Numbered from the stretch's first letter, positions 24,601-37,544 are shown. The stretch is 64,000 nt of DNA from Delphinapterus leucas (GCF_002288925.2 NW_022098031.1:196741-260740), one strand, 5' to 3'. The notes: generated by a model not told the origin, from the letters alone. Numbers and translations are program-made.

Positions 24601-25084
24601 AGATTAAGAGTTTGCGAGTCTTTAAAATGTTTTTTAATAGATCTATAAAAACCTGAATGGCAAATCTCAAACTATTCAGGTAAGAGAAGTCTAGATAGAG
24701 TAACCGACAAAACCTCATACTTCCTAAGTTGAGCCCCTCTATCACCCTACTCTGTAATAAAGACTTGTACAAGACAAATATACATATTTACATAGATATT
24801 CATTCACACATACATATGTAAATACATATGCATATATGTCTATACGTACACGTGTATATGTCTATGCTTTGTATGTATGTTGATATATACATTTCAATTC
24901 AGTCTGGCAAATTAAGTAAAAACAAAACAAGAAGAAAGAGGAAACAAAAATATTACCTGAAGAAAAGAAATCTATCACCAAAGAACAGTTGGAGTCAGTG
25001 AGTTGAAAAGTATGAGGTAGTGTTCTGCTTACTTAAAAACTCCAACAAACCAACAATACTCTTGCTCTCATGGTGGTTTTACAG

Positions 25085-25410
25085 GTGATATCCCCTCTTC
25101 CTAGAATGCACCCTCACCCCTTTTCTGAACCTGGTTAGCTCCTACTTGATCACACAAGTACTTAACAACACTGTGAAAGTGTCACCTCTTCTGGAAGCCA
25201 TCCAAACCCACTAGGTTTGTATTAAAAGCCTCTCCCTCCTCTTTCATGGCCCCAAGACCTGCAAACTTCTCTAAGCCTCTGAGCACTAACAACATGCACC
25301 TACTGCTAAGTCTCCTCCACCACTCTGGGCACCATAAGAATGCTTCTGTGTCTTCAGCATAGAATAGGCGGTTAATACATTTTCTGACTGATTAAAAGAG
25401 TTAACAGTTA
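25085..25410 (+). repeat. L2 LINE 3' fragment
   Basis: Follows L2 order: ctcttcctagaatgcaccct, gtcacctcttctggaagcca, ccaaacccactaggtttgta, and the ending agaataggcggttaatacat. Ancient. Confidence 0.7.
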
Positions 25411-26631
25411 AATGAATAAGCACATGTATGAAAACTATAATTTTTAAAAAACATTCTTCTTTGTTCAAGAGAAACTCTTGAAACCTTCAGAATTTAATGA
25501 ATCATATTAGTAGAAATGGAATGATTCCATTTGGTATATTTCATCAAACATAAAATCTCTTGCTATAGACAAGACAATGACTCTGAAGCTGCCTCTATGG
25601 AGGATACTTTAGCAGCAGTATAACTTTTTATTGGTCTGAACAACTGTGAGATAAGGGGCAAAGGTGTAGCAAATTCAGCATTTTAACTGCAAGAATTGTA
25701 CCACAGATTAAAAAAAAAAAAGTTCACAGGTTTTTTTGACTTTCTCTTATTTTTTTTCTACAGTATAGAATATGAGTAAGTCACCTAACACGTAGGAATA
25801 AAAGTTAATGTAAATTATATAAATTCACATCAGGACAAAGGACTTATCTACCACTTTCCTGTCATGCCTTCTTTTCTAATTCTTTGCTTTTGGTTTCTTT
25901 TCCCCTGTGCTCCTTTGGCACTAATTTTTTTTTTTTTTTTTGATTATCTCCATACCTCCATGACAGCAAGCCAGAAGAAGATAAATATGACCATCACTAA
26001 ATCTCCCACTCCCAAAACGACACCCCATCCAGATGAGGGATTCTTCTATTGTGTAGTTCCTTGAAGTAACTTGAATATAGGTACCTAAACCAAACAGGAT
26101 AAAAGTGTACAACAGGACAGAAATGTATGCAAAGCAGCTCAGCTGTGGTTGCTAGAATATGTGCAGCAGCTAACAGATTAACCTGTCATATAACAACCTG
26201 ACAAATCCAGGGTTGGCAGATGCAGAGATGCAAATATGCCCTAGATATATCTGAAAATTCTAACCAAAAAACAGACTGCATTGTGTGTGTCTTATATGTG
26301 CCTATGAGAAATGAGCATTTTTTTTTAGAAATGAGCATTTTTAAGCAGAATATTTTTATGGGCTCACAACATTATTTTTCCTCATGAAGATCAAAGATCA
26401 AGAAAACAAATTATATGATGACATGAAATTTATATTTAAATGCTTCGAAAAGTCATGTGTGCTCATCTTTCCTGTACTTCTATTCTGGGAATCCCAATAT
26501 TAAAAATTCAGATCCTATTAATTCTGATTATGTCTACCAAAAATGAAGTGATAATCTTATGAATAAAGAGGCATCTGGATACTCAATATCTTGTAATAAC
26601 CTATAATGGAAAAGAATCTAAAAAAAGAATA

Positions 26632-26741
26632 TATATATATATAACTGAATATATATATATATATATATAAAGTTGAAACACTTTGCTGTACACCTGAAGC
26701 TAATACAATATTGTAAATCAGCTATATTTTAATTTTAAAAA
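26632..26741 (+). repeat. (TA)n runs abutting a short L1 3' end
   Basis: Two AT runs (about 26632-26644 and 26649-26669) are followed by an L1 terminal segment: tttgctgtacacctgaagct, attgtaaatcagctatattt, then an A tail. It is a severely 5'-truncated L1 insertion. Confidence 0.8.
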
Positions 26742-27059
26742 AAGGCATCTGGGAGCTAACTGGAAAAGTAGGAGATTATTTAACAAATATTCTGATGATC
26801 TACCATGGCCCCATTCTAAGGTTAGTGCCATAGTGGATTCAAAGATGTATGAAATATATTCTAAGACCTCAGAGAACATGCAACGTTATGAAAATAAGTA
26901 AATAAAAAGTAATATATTAAAAAGTAGAATAAAATAAGTGGCATAAATATTTGTTGGCAACATATAATTTCAATGCAATTGAAATTCTAAAGTCCACTGG
27001 AGGGTTAAAGGAAATGTTTCTGAAAGACCTTGAGAAACGACTACTTTGTCTTGCCATTT

Positions 27060-28215
27060 TGCATGTCCTACTCTGTTAAAACCTACTCGTTCCCGTGATT
27101 TAAACACCATTCCTCTACAACCAATGACGTTCCAAGGGTCTATCTGCAAATCCAGATGTATTCTTGGACCCAGACTTTCACTTCCAGCTACTGGCTGGGC
27201 ATCTCCATGTTAATGTCCCAAGGATACATCATACTCAATATGTCCAAAACCTCCCAGTTTTCTCAGCCCCAAACCATTTTCCTTTGTTTCTACTTTAGTA
27301 AATGTTCGAAACCACTCTTCTATGTTCTCAGGTTCAAGGTCTTGGACTCCTCCTCTGCCTTACTCTTATCCTTGAACCAAATCTGATTGTTCCCTAATAA
27401 GTTTGCTGTCCTAAGTAAGGTCCTAAACTAAACACAGCCTGGAAAACCAATCTCCTAGTTTCCATTATATGTATTTGCCTATCTTCTCAACAAAATGTTG
27501 CAAGGGTTACCTTCCTTCATATTTTTTCTTAAGAAGCATTAGTACTCTCCATTCCTTACATACAGTATATAAACTAAATTTCTTGGCTCAATTTTAAGCA
27601 ATTGGCCCCTGCCTATATATCTGGCCATTTCTCTTCTTTATCTGCACCAAATGCACTAGCCATCCTGGAACCTTCCTCACACACTCCTGCCTTTGCTTAC
27701 GTCGACCCAATCTACCTGGCATGCCCTCCTCCCTATTATGTCACCTGATGAAGAAGTTCTATTCATCTTTCAAATGTCACCCTGTCGGGTTTCCCTGGTG
27801 GCGCAGTGGTTGAGAGTCCCCCTGCCAATGCAGGGGACACGGGTTCGTGCCCTGGTCCGGGAAGATCCCACATGCCGCGGAGCGGCTGGGCCCATGAGCC
27901 ATGGCCACTGAGCCTGTGTGTCCGGAGCCTGTGCTCCGCAATGGGAGAGGCCATAACAGTGAGAGGCCCGCATACCGCAAAAAAAAAAAAAAAAAAAGTC
28001 ACCCTGTCAAGTGCTTTCCCTGACATCTCCCTGATAAAACAGCACTCCCACTCTTTCTATCACCCTTATCCTGCTTTATTTTTCTTCATAACACATCACA
28101 GATTGTATAGTTCTTTGTTTACTTCCTGTGTCTAGCCATAGAATGTAAACTTCTAAAAGACAGATATATATTTGGGTGCTCAGTAATCTTTGTTGCATTA
28201 ATGGAATTTAATCCT
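27060..28215 (+). repeat. L2 LINE fragment, interrupted by a CHR-SINE
   Basis: 27060-27786 (aatgtcccaaggatacatca, tgtccaaaacctcccagttt, caccaaatgcactagccatc, ttcatctttcaaatgtcacc) and 28009-28215 (ccctgacatctccctgataa, agccatagaatgtaaacttc, gtgctcagtaatctttgttg) form one L2 3' end. The SINE at 27787-27997 sits between them. Confidence 0.75.
27787..27997 (+). mobile_element. CHR-family SINE (short cetacean form), nested in L2
   Basis: Forward SINE with a 20-base A tail. The target duplication gtcaccctgtc is at 27776-27786 and 27998-28008. The host site is the conserved caaatgtcacc of L2. Confidence 0.97.
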
Positions 28216-28254
28216 TCAGACACCATCCAATCTCATCTTTTCTTCAGGAAAGCA

Positions 28255-28425
28255 AGAAGTAGGGTTGCCCTCTTAGGGCAAGGATCACAGACTATCTTAC
28301 ATTATCTGTGTTGATATATATTGCAATCCCACTATGCTGAAGGGGCTGTGCTTTACTCATATTTTTATCTCTTTTAGCACCTAATGAACACTCAATAATG
28401 CATACTGAATAGAGCTAAATTCAAC
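28255..28425 (+). repeat. L2 3' end fragment
   Basis: Recognised by ttagggcaaggatcacagac, tttttatctcttttagcacc and aatgaacactcaataatgca, the usual L2 terminal order. Confidence 0.6.
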
Positions 28426-28999
28426 GTGAATAGAAATCTCCAAACAATTAAATCCTTCTCCAACCTATAGAAATAGATTATCTTCAGGATGGGACTACAT
28501 TACAAGGAAAATAAGGATGATTAAAACATCAAACAATCTTCAGTTTGGGCATCTAGGAATCCCACAAAGAACTTCTTGACCCAGAGAAAACCTGGAATAG
28601 CTAGGTTTCTTCCTTATCTGGAACCACCACTTTTCAGATTTAATGTCCTGTATATTGCTTTTATTTTATTTCTACTACACCAGCTGAGTCAGCTTTGAGT
28701 TGATGACAAGCTCTTCTTCGGCCCTCTCATAAGAATCCCCATCCAGGCCACAGTAAATTTCAGTGATATAAAGTCTTGAGGTAGCAGAAAAGTTTTTATA
28801 AGATTCCTTCAGGCTTTTAAGGAGCTAAATTGATTTTTTTTATTTGGTTAGGTTATACTATGTTTTCAGGGTCAGTGGTTTCATCTCATGCTGATACTTT
28901 TATATTAGATTATAACTTGCTGAGTCCCCTTTTATTTTACAGCCAAACGTTCATTTGGACTCTATGTGCATAATGCAGGATTGCAAAAAGTGAAGGGTA

Positions 29000-29215
29000 T
29001 GGGCTTCCCTGGTGGCGCAGTGGTTGGGAGTCTGCCTGCCGATGCAGGGGACATGGGTTCATGCCCCGGTCCGGGAAGATCCTACATGCCGCAGAGTGGC
29101 TAGGCCCGTGAGCCGTGGCCACTGAGCCTGCGCGTCCAGAGCCTGTGCTCCGCAACGGAAGAGGCCACAACAGTGAGAGGCCCACGTACCACAAGGAAAA
29201 AAAAAAAAAAAAAAG
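29000..29215 (+). mobile_element. CHR-family SINE (short cetacean form)
   Basis: Forward SINE, somewhat more diverged than its neighbours (tctgcctgccgatgcagggg, ccgcagagtggctaggcccg). The target duplication aagtgaagggta is at 28988-28999 and 29216-29227. Confidence 0.97.
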
Positions 29216-30380
29216 AAGTGAAGGGTAAGGATTGCATCCAGCAGATCATTTGGACTGCTTATACAAACAAATCTTAGAGTCTGCAATATAAGAAATATTT
29301 ATCTTTCAGATGACCAGAGTTCTTAAAATAATCATAGGGCTTTGATTTTACAACAACACAAATATCTTCATGTATATGCATTAATTTATTTATGCACTCA
29401 ACAAAAATTTGAGTACCAACTACATATAAAACACGATGGTAGACCAAAATGTAATAAAACATGGTCTCTGTACTCCGAGAAAATATATCCCTCTACCAAA
29501 CGTTCTCTTTTTCACAAGCAAGTGAATTTTATATAAAACGTCTCAAGTCTTAATTTTCCTTTATTTACATCTAAACTAACATAATCACTATTTTAAGAGT
29601 GTTAGCAGGTAATTTTTCAAAATTCTGATGCTACAGAGGTCCGATATCAATGAAGAGGCCAATGCCCTATAGGATTCAAGTGATTGTAAAAGTCCCTTTG
29701 CCTGCTAACATTCTATGATTCAATGAATATTGAACTCCTTAATAAAGATTAATAGGAAGATGATATCGCAAGTCTTTATGAATTTATATGAAAAAACAGT
29801 ATTATTTAGAGATACTAGGCAAAAGTGGTATTTGTTTGGTATCTGACACATTCAGGATTATTGACACTTTTGACTTTGTTTTGTGAAAACACCTTTCAGG
29901 GTAAAAGACTTAAAAAAATCCTTGAGTGTCTTCAGTGCTGCAAATCAAATAGTTCAATCCCCTGGATAAATTCCCTGTTGTTCAGACTGTCTAGGCCAAT
30001 TCTCAAAGTTGCATTTTTAACGATAAGTTGAATTCCTCTAAATCAAAAATCAGTTTTCATACTGTATGAAGGTTATGCCTCAATTTAAAAAATAAAAATA
30101 TTTCATTTAAAATATATTTTATAAAATTTTATTAAACCAACTGATATTCAATCAAATATATATTAATTTTAACAGCTTATTAAAGCAATTGAATATTGCT
30201 GATAATTGTGAAGATTCTGAAAGAAATAAGGACAAAGCGTTTGACATTAAACATAATGAATATTTTTATATATTTAGACACAATATGTCTTTAAGATATA
30301 AAGTACTTTCAGTCAGTAGTCAAATATTCTCGGTGCAAAACAATCTGCCACTATACATACACTATACAAAGGTTGCATAC

Positions 30381-30521
30381 CTTTGGCAACCCCGTTGTTC
30401 CAGATGTGTAAAGAATATACAGTGGATGTTCGGAAAGAACAGGAACACAGTCATGTGACTGTGCTTTTGCCATCTCTTCATCCCAATCAAGGTCACGGCC
30501 TGGAGCCAAAGGAACCGGCTC
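30381..30521 (-). CDS. ACSS3: ACSS3 exon 5 (AMP-binding P-loop)
   Basis: This exon has 141 bp, 47 codons, phase 0 at both ends. The acceptor is tttgtag|G and the donor is AAG|GTATGC. It encodes [20 protein letters not shown], then [14 protein letters not shown], and ends [13 protein letters not shown]. That ending is the PROSITE AMP-binding signature (A3, Ser/Thr/Gly-rich loop) that grips the ATP phosphates. Its final lysine is the last codon and the following glycine is in exon 6. All motif residues are intact, which argues that the gene is functional. Confidence 0.98.
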
Positions 30522-30888
30522 CTACAAAGCAAAAATATAGGAATATGCACTGAACAAAGGAGATTATATCAGGAGAACACTGGAGAGTAGCTAAATCTAC
30601 ATTAGTCTGAGCATCTGACTGAAATCTAGGCCTATAGAGCACTAAATATCAGACTTACGACTCAGTATTTCAGGGTCACGAGTTAAGATAAATGTTCATA
30701 ACAAAATCCAATAGTTTGATGTTGGCTTCAACTAAACTTACAACAGAAAATGTTTTATTCAAACCTAGAGATATCCTTAAGAAATTCAATATGATGCAGG
30801 CATGATTTCATCAACAGTCAGAGCTTAACTAACAGAGGTTCATGCTTCTATAAATGCATGTATACCTTTATAAGCTAACTTCTATTTT

Positions 30889-31514
30889 CTTTTTGACCTG
30901 AAACACACACTTTATTTTTCTTAATTGGGGTATAGTTGCTTTAAAATGTTGTGTTAGTTTCTGCTGTACAAAGAAGTGAATCAGCTATATGTATATATAT
31001 ATATCCCCTCCCTCTTGGACCTCCCTCCAATCCATCCCCCCATCCCACCCATCTAGGTCACCACAGAGCACCAAGCTGAGCTCCCTGCACTATACAGCAG
31101 GTTCTCACTAGCTATCTGTTTTATACATGTTAGTGTATATATGTCATTCCCAATCTCCCAATTCATCCCACTCCCCCTTCCCCCGCCCCGTGTCCACACG
31201 TCCATTCTCTACCCCTGTGTCTCTATTCCTGCCCTGCAAATAGGTTCATCTGTACCATTTTTCTAGATTGCACATATATGTGTTGATATACAATATTTTT
31301 CTCTTTCTGACTTACTCTGTATGACAGACTTTAGGTCCATCCATGCACCCCAATATTCACTGCAGCACTATTTACAATAGCCAGGACATGGAAGCAACCT
31401 AAATGTCCACTGACAGATGAATGGATAAAGAAGATGTGGTACATATATACAATGGAATATTACTCAGACATAAAAAGGAACGAAATTGGGTCATTTGTAG
31501 AGACGTGGATGGAC
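30889..31514 (-). mobile_element. L1 insertion with 5' inversion (twin-priming product)
   Basis: The left part, to about 31345, is a reverse-oriented artiodactyl L1 3' UTR (ttaattggggtatagttgct, ctgcactatacagcaggttc, cttactctgtatgacagact). From about 31346 the orientation flips to forward ORF2 end sequence (tattcactgcagcactattt, acctaaatgtccactgacag, attgggtcatttgtagagac). The target duplication ctaacttctatttt is at 30875-30888 and 31515-31528. It flanks the whole composite, so this is one insertion event. Confidence 0.9.
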
Positions 31515-33429
31515 CTAACTTCTATTTTTCACAACCTATTTCTTTTACTTTGGAACTACTGTCTTCACAATGAAATCTCAACTAACCCACTAAAATTTCT
31601 CTTTATACAGGGCCATTTAAGAGTAATACTGCGGCCATTTTTCCAAATGAGAGAATATTAAATAACTTTCAGGGGTGGAGGAGTAATCTACTTCTGCTTT
31701 TTCAAGAACAAAAATCAGTTTTGAAGTTAATGAGACATACACAAAAAGCTATCCAAGTTTCCCTCCATCTACGTTATTGACTAATATGGTAGAAATGTTT
31801 GTTTTCTTTTATGTTCCTAGAACCAAGCTCTAGTGTTATAAACTTTATAATAATAGAGCCATGAATTAGACAGACAAATCTTAAGTTAGACAGACCTCTT
31901 TAAAAATGGTGCCAACGAAATAAGCCAGATAGGTGAAGAAAAAGGAAGTGGCTTATGGAAAAATTACTCTAGTGGGGAGTTATAGCTATTTAATTCCAGT
32001 TATGATCCAGTACATATCTAGTTATTTTATGAAATGTTGACTAAGCTCAAGATGACACATCAGGAAGTTTACAGTTGGTGAACTTGTTAGTAGGCACAAG
32101 GCAAGACTTGTGAAAGTAAGTTCCTCAGTGAAAGTAAGTTCACCACCTAGAGAGTATGTGTAGCCATTCACTTCACCAAGGTGAATCCCTGAACTAAGTC
32201 CAGAGACTCTGACAGATTTTTAAAAGCCAGGCCATTTCCACTTTTCTGGTTCCCTAATGTTTAGATCAGGGTTGTAGAAACCGGTCATATATTTAAATGG
32301 GTACATTTACAAATTAACATTTCAATATAATATCACAAATATGATGCCTATATGAATACGCACACTGATAGACAACAATCTGAGTTGACCTTCATGAAGG
32401 GGAAGTTTTAGGCCCAACTGGTTTCTCCAGCCTCACCTTGAATGTGCCCTGGATGTGCCATTTAGATAAATAAAAACAGATAACTGTGACCAAATTGTAA
32501 ATTTCCATTTGTTTTTATGTATCAGATAAACACAACTAATTTCAAATTATCAAGCCCTTGCCATCACAATTATGGACCTATAAACAAATCATAACACTGT
32601 GTAATAAAAAAGGTAAATTGATTAATCACAAAAATAATTGCAGATAAAATGAAATGAGGACTTCAATGAACGGTTATTCTTTAGGCTAAGAAATACAGGA
32701 ATGTATAAAGAAGATCTGATGAAAGGAAGAGAGGGGAAAAATCAACATTAGCCTTTACATACATGTGTTTACTTCTATAGACATGTCCTTCCTAAATGTT
32801 ATCATTCTTAAAATGCAGTCCTGGGGGAAGCACCAGAGGTGACTGATGTGACCTGCCAGTTAAGCTGTCATTGCTTGCCTGAGGCTTAGGAGTGGCAGCC
32901 AGGTTTTTATTTCCTCTGGCAAAAATGCAATCCTGGTTAATGAAATGCATCACCGAGTCTCATAATTTGTGTCTCTCTAAACTCAAAGCAAAGCCAATCC
33001 ACTGGGCTTAATAACTGCCTCAACAGCATGTCAGATATGAAGGACAAGAGACATCCAACTAAAATAAAGGAAACTCAAAACAGAGGGAAAGGTTTCAAGA
33101 AAAAGAAAGAAGGAGAGAAAGGGACCTAGTTATTGGAGAGGGAAAGGGAAAGTGGATCTCTACCTATTAAGAGGGAAGAGAAGCCTACCACCTTTTTTTT
33201 TAAATCAAGTGTAAATAGACTAACTATTTATTTAAAAGGCAAAGATGGTCAGATTGGATTAAAAAAATTAAGGCCCCAAAATATGTTATCTATAAGAGAA
33301 AATGTTTTAAAATATAAACACATTACTGGTTAAAAAGAAAGGGATGGAAAAAAGTTACACTATGCAACAAAAAGTACAAGCAAGGTTATATGGTTATGTA
33401 TCAAAGTAGATTTTTACAAAATACCAAAT

Positions 33430-34085
33430 GATAATGAAAATGAGCAACTGGAACTCTTATAATTTTCTGGTGGAACAGTAAAATGATATGTCCACTTTGT
33501 AAAATTATTTAATAGTTCTTTATAAAGTCAAATATACATCTAATACATGAATCAGCAATTCTACCCCTAGGTATTTACACAAGAGAAATGAAACCACAGG
33601 TCCACACACAGACTTGTGCAAGAATGTTCATAGTAGCCTTAGTCATAATAACTCCAAAGTAGAAATAACCCAAATATCCATAAATAGAAGAATGGAAAAA
33701 CAATTTTTGATATATTTATGGTATGAAATACTACTCAGTAAAAAAACAATAAACTACTGATACATGCCACACAAGGAGTATATCTCAAGAACATATTGAA
33801 CAGAAGAGGGTAGACACAATAGAGTATATATGGTATGCTTCTAGTTATATGAAGCCTGGGAATGAACAAAAATAATCTATGACAATACAAATCAGAAAGC
33901 ATTTGCTTCTGGGGATGGGGAATGGTTGACTGGAAAAAGGAACAAGTATGGAGAAATTCTATACCTGGATTTGGATGGTAGTTACACAAGTGCATGCAAT
34001 TTTGAAAATGCATCAAACTGTACTCTTATGATCTGTTCATTTTATTGTATGAAAACTATATCTCAAAAATTGAAATAATAATAAT
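33430..34085 (+). repeat. Old L1 3' end (ORF2 C-terminus remnant and 3' UTR)
   Basis: Forward L1M-type sequence: tgagcaactggaactcttat, gcaattctacccctaggtat, gaatgttcatagtagcctta, atccataaatagaagaatgg, ggggatggggaatggttgac, and terminal gaaaactatatctcaaaaat. Frameshifted and noncoding. Confidence 0.85.
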
Positions 34086-34274
34086 TTGAGTACCTACAAT
34101 GTGCATATTATATTAAGATGTGAATAATGCTGAATAGAGATAGTGTACAAAAATTAATAATAAAAAAAGAGGAAAAAAGATATTTGCCTGAGAAAAATCT
34201 GAATAGGAAACATTCATATCCATATCCAATGTATTTGTAAAGTAAAAGAAAATAGCACATATCTTGTTGGTTAA

Positions 34275-34465
34275 AAGTCATTAAATTGAGTTTAAATCTT
34301 GGCTCCACCACTTATTAGCTGTGACTTTGGGCTATGACCCGTCCATGACTCAGTTTCTTCATCCTTAAAATGGGGCCAGTAATAACATCTACTTTATTGG
34401 TTTATAAGAATGTAAGAATTAAATAAGGAGTATCTGAAAGTACTTTGTGCTTAGCATTAAGTTTT
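34275..34465 (+). repeat. MIR SINE
   Basis: Core recognised by aaatcttggctccaccactt, attagctgtgactttgggct, actcagtttcttcatcctta and aaaatggggccagtaataac, followed by gaattaaataaggagtatct. Confidence 0.88.
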
Positions 34466-34807
34466 TTGTAAATTCTACATGAATTCATACATGTGTGAAT
34501 AGTACACACACACTAAACACTTGTGTGTGTTTGTTCCTACCCTTCCTCTAACCTTCTCTTACCCAAAGCCTTCTTTATTAATGACTTTGCATTCCCTGAT
34601 TGAAGAGCAACAAGCCTTTTTTAAAAACATGCTGGAGGTCATCTGAAAGAAACTTGAAATTCTTCTTCGAGACAGTAAAAACATTAAAATCATTGAGTGC
34701 AACAGTTCATGAACCACAGACTACTAAAACTACACAGGAATTTAACATGGTAATGCGAATTGCTAGGTGGTAATCAAAATGAGAGAGCTTTAATGCTCTC
34801 TGTTCTT

Positions 34808-35006
34808 TTTTTTTGCGGTACACGGGCCTCTCACTGTTGTGGCCTCTACCGTTGCGGAGCACAGGCTCCGGACACACAGGCCCAGCGGCCATGGCTCACA
34901 GGCCCAGCCGCTCCGCAGCATGTGGGATCCTCCCGGACTGGGGCACGAACTCGTGACCCCGGCATCGGCAGGGGGACTCTCAACCCCTGCGCCACCAGGG
35001 AAGCCC
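34808..35006 (-). mobile_element. CHR-family SINE (short cetacean form)
   Basis: Reverse-oriented SINE with the T-run at the left. The target duplication ctctctgttctt is at 34796-34807 and 35007-35018. Some C/T differences from the others (gactggggcacgaactcgtg). Confidence 0.96.
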
Positions 35007-35738
35007 CTCTCTGTTCTTATATCTTGTCATTTAAGCATTTTCCACAGATAACCTCTCAAGAGTTCTACAAAATTATACATGATTCTTTGCACACTTTCAA
35101 TTTTCCTTCTGCAAAAAATTTTAATCTGCTAGAAACCCAAATTGGTCCCAGTATAAATAGCTGGAGACTTAGCTTGGATTTAGAAATGAGGTGATCATTA
35201 GGGCAAATTTGCTAGAAAAAGCATTGTAAAATATAGTCATTGATGTATTTACTGCTTTTCCTTCCTTTACGGATCACAGAATAATTTATCTGTTTAGAAT
35301 ATTCATATTTTGTTTTCCTGAACATAGTTTTTATTTCCAGACCAATTACTTTTCCTAAAGTTTTTAAAAGACATTTTAAATGCAAATTAATCAAGACTGG
35401 GTAGCTGAGAGATTAAGCATCCAGTCAGAGTATACACATTCAGATCATGACCCTGACAAAACTTGCAGGTGAACCACATTGCTTAGAAATATCGAAAAAA
35501 ATAAGAAAAAGTTATGTCATGAATGCATATATGTAGATACTAGTTTATCCTTACATAGGCATAAGGTAAGTGATATTTAATATAAAATTAATAATGTGGT
35601 AGTTTTCTTACTGTTTTATAACTTTGCTTTCAAAGAATTACATTACTATATAGTATGCCTCTTTCTCTGGTAACTGGAAAAACTGGGTATCAGCCTATCA
35701 TCACAGGTAAGTGATTTGTTAAAAAGTTTAACGGTGTT

Positions 35739-35946
35739 GGGCTTCCCTGGTGGTGCAGTGGTTGAGAGTCTGCCTGCCGATGCTGGGGACATGGGTTTGT
35801 GCCCCGGTCCGGGAAGATCCCACATGCCGCGGAGCGGCTGGGCCCGTGAGCCATGGCCGCTGAGCCTGCACGTCCGGAGCCTGTGCTCCGCAAAGGGAGA
35901 GGCCATGACAGTGAGAGGCCCGCGTACCGCAAAAAAAAACAAAAAA
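35739..35946 (+). mobile_element. CHR-family SINE (short cetacean form)
   Basis: Forward SINE close to the family consensus. The target duplication tttaacggtgtt is at 35727-35738 and 35947-35958. Confidence 0.97.
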
Positions 35947-36786
35947 TTTAACGGTGTTTCTAATACTGTAGTATGAATATGACTGTAATGCCATATGCCA
36001 TAAAAACTGTATAATTATTCACTCATTAGTGTGTAGGCTGGGCTACCATGAAGCAATCATATTGCTGCTGCTTCTTTATCAATGCATGAATCATTATACC
36101 TAAATATGAATTTCTTTTTTACATTATTTTTTCATTTTTGATGTTTAGTGTTGTAATACGTAGAACATCTACAGTGTTTTGTATCATATAAGCCAATATT
36201 GATATTGACAACCATCTTGTAAACAGATGACATAAACTTATGGTATGAGTAAATATAGTTATAAATCTACTTTCTCTTCCTTATGATTTTTTCAATAACA
36301 TTTTCTTTTCTCTAGCTTACTTTATTGTAAGAGAATACAGTATATAATACATATAACGTGCTAATCAACTGGTTATGTTATTGGTAAGGCTTCCAGTCAA
36401 CAATAGGCTATTAGGTAAGTTTATGGGGGAGTCAAAAGTTATAAGCAGATTTTCAACTGCCCAGTGGGCCAGTGTCCCTAACCCGCACATTGGGTCAACT
36501 GTATTATTATTATAGTTATAATGTAAATTAATAAAGGACACCACAATAGACTACACATTCATTCTAATTCATTAATATTACAGATACTCCTATGTTCCGC
36601 TCTTTTTGTTTTAAGCTTATTTTTTATAATGACAGAAAATATCATTCTTTTTTGCCAAAAATAGTGACATTCCTGAAGTATTGTATATTCAACAGTTTAT
36701 AAATCAAGGGTTCCTTTCAAATGGTCAAAAAGAGTCATCCTTAGCACATCACCATAAGCAAGGACCAAATTCAATATTCAGATTAC

Positions 36787-36921
36787 CATATTTGGACGAT
36801 TATAAATGAGAACTTTATCTGGCTTGTGTTGTCCTATTCTCAGAGCTTCTTCTAGAAGTGGTATGTATTCTACCTTCCTTCCAGGTTCAATGCCAAACGA
36901 TGCTGTAACAACAACCTTGGG
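36787..36921 (-). CDS. ACSS3: ACSS3 exon 4
   Basis: This exon has 135 bp, 45 codons, phase 0 at both ends. The acceptor is ttgtag|C and the donor is ATG|GTAATC. It encodes PKVVVTASFGIEPGRKVEY, then IPLLEEALRIGQHKP and DKVLIYNRPNM. This is the Rossmann-like part of the adenylation domain between the N-terminal ACS region and the phosphate loop. The exon was identified by reading the minus strand between splice sites, because it contains no start codon. No stops are present. Differences from human as remembered (K/R, I/V, V/I) are conservative. Confidence 0.97.
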
Positions 36922-37544
36922 CTACAATGAAAAATAAGTAAATAAATACATGAGAAAGCTTAACCATCCTAATTAAGGTAACCACAATATTTCAGATGCA
37001 GGCTGACAATTTAACATTTCTTAAGAAATGTTTGAATGATTCTGTTCTCTATTAAATAAAAGGCCTGAAAACCAATAAGCTATTTTTAAATGTTATAGCC
37101 CTAACCACTTCCACATAAATCTCACTTACCTGTTCAGAATTCCACACTTAATGATGCTTCTGGCTAATAAACATGAGCTGTTAAAAAATACTTTCGAAAG
37201 AATTCATTAAATCAGGTAGACGTAAATTTGCCATGAACCAGTGAAACGGAAGCCTAGGGCCCCCTCACTTGCAGAGGCCTGCATAACAGCTGGTTGTTGC
37301 TGAAGTTGTAGCATTTCTTAGGTGGGGAGACCCAGCCTGACTGCTATTAGGAAGTATTTCTAAGGTTTTTTATGTAAGCATCTCTGCCTGAACACCTAGA
37401 GAGAACTCAGAAGGAAGAGACCTGAGTCTCCAATAATTATTTTATGATTCTTTTCTCATTCCAAATACATACTCTTTTTCACCAAATTTTATATTGTCAT
37501 TTTGTCATATTTTTCTTAAAAGGGCCCTCATTTAAGTTTCAAGC

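Larger units (their letters stand above)
21118..30380 (-). other. ACSS3: ACSS3 intron 5 (9.3 kb)
   Basis: Bounded by donor GTATGC (exon 5) and acceptor TTTAG (exon 6). It contains the tandem duplication at 21169-21386, three SINEs, L2 blocks and simple repeats listed separately. Stretches 21700-25080 and 25410-26620 are AT-rich with nothing I recognise. Reading frames of 77 and 98 residues there (minus strand, 22524-22757 and 24476-24772) have no recognisable family. Confidence 0.85.
30522..36786 (-). other. ACSS3: ACSS3 intron 4 (6.3 kb)
   Basis: Bounded by donor GTAATC after exon 4 and acceptor TTGTAG before exon 5. It contains an inverted L1, an old L1 3' end, a MIR and two CHR-SINEs. Bases 31530-33430 hold no repeat I recognise. 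Within them, 32810-33020 is less AT-rich than its surroundings and could be conserved noncoding DNA. Bases 35030-35720 and 35960-36786 show only AT-rich sequence. Confidence 0.85.

Noticed and set aside
22524..24772. 77- and 98-residue minus-strand frames in intron 5
   Set aside because: They are on the gene strand but have no family resemblance, no plausible exon borders, and interrupt no known ACSS3 protein segment.
34760..35194. 144-residue plus-strand frame
   Set aside because: Its centre is a reverse CHR-SINE and the ends are unrelated AT-rich DNA. It is not a conserved protein.
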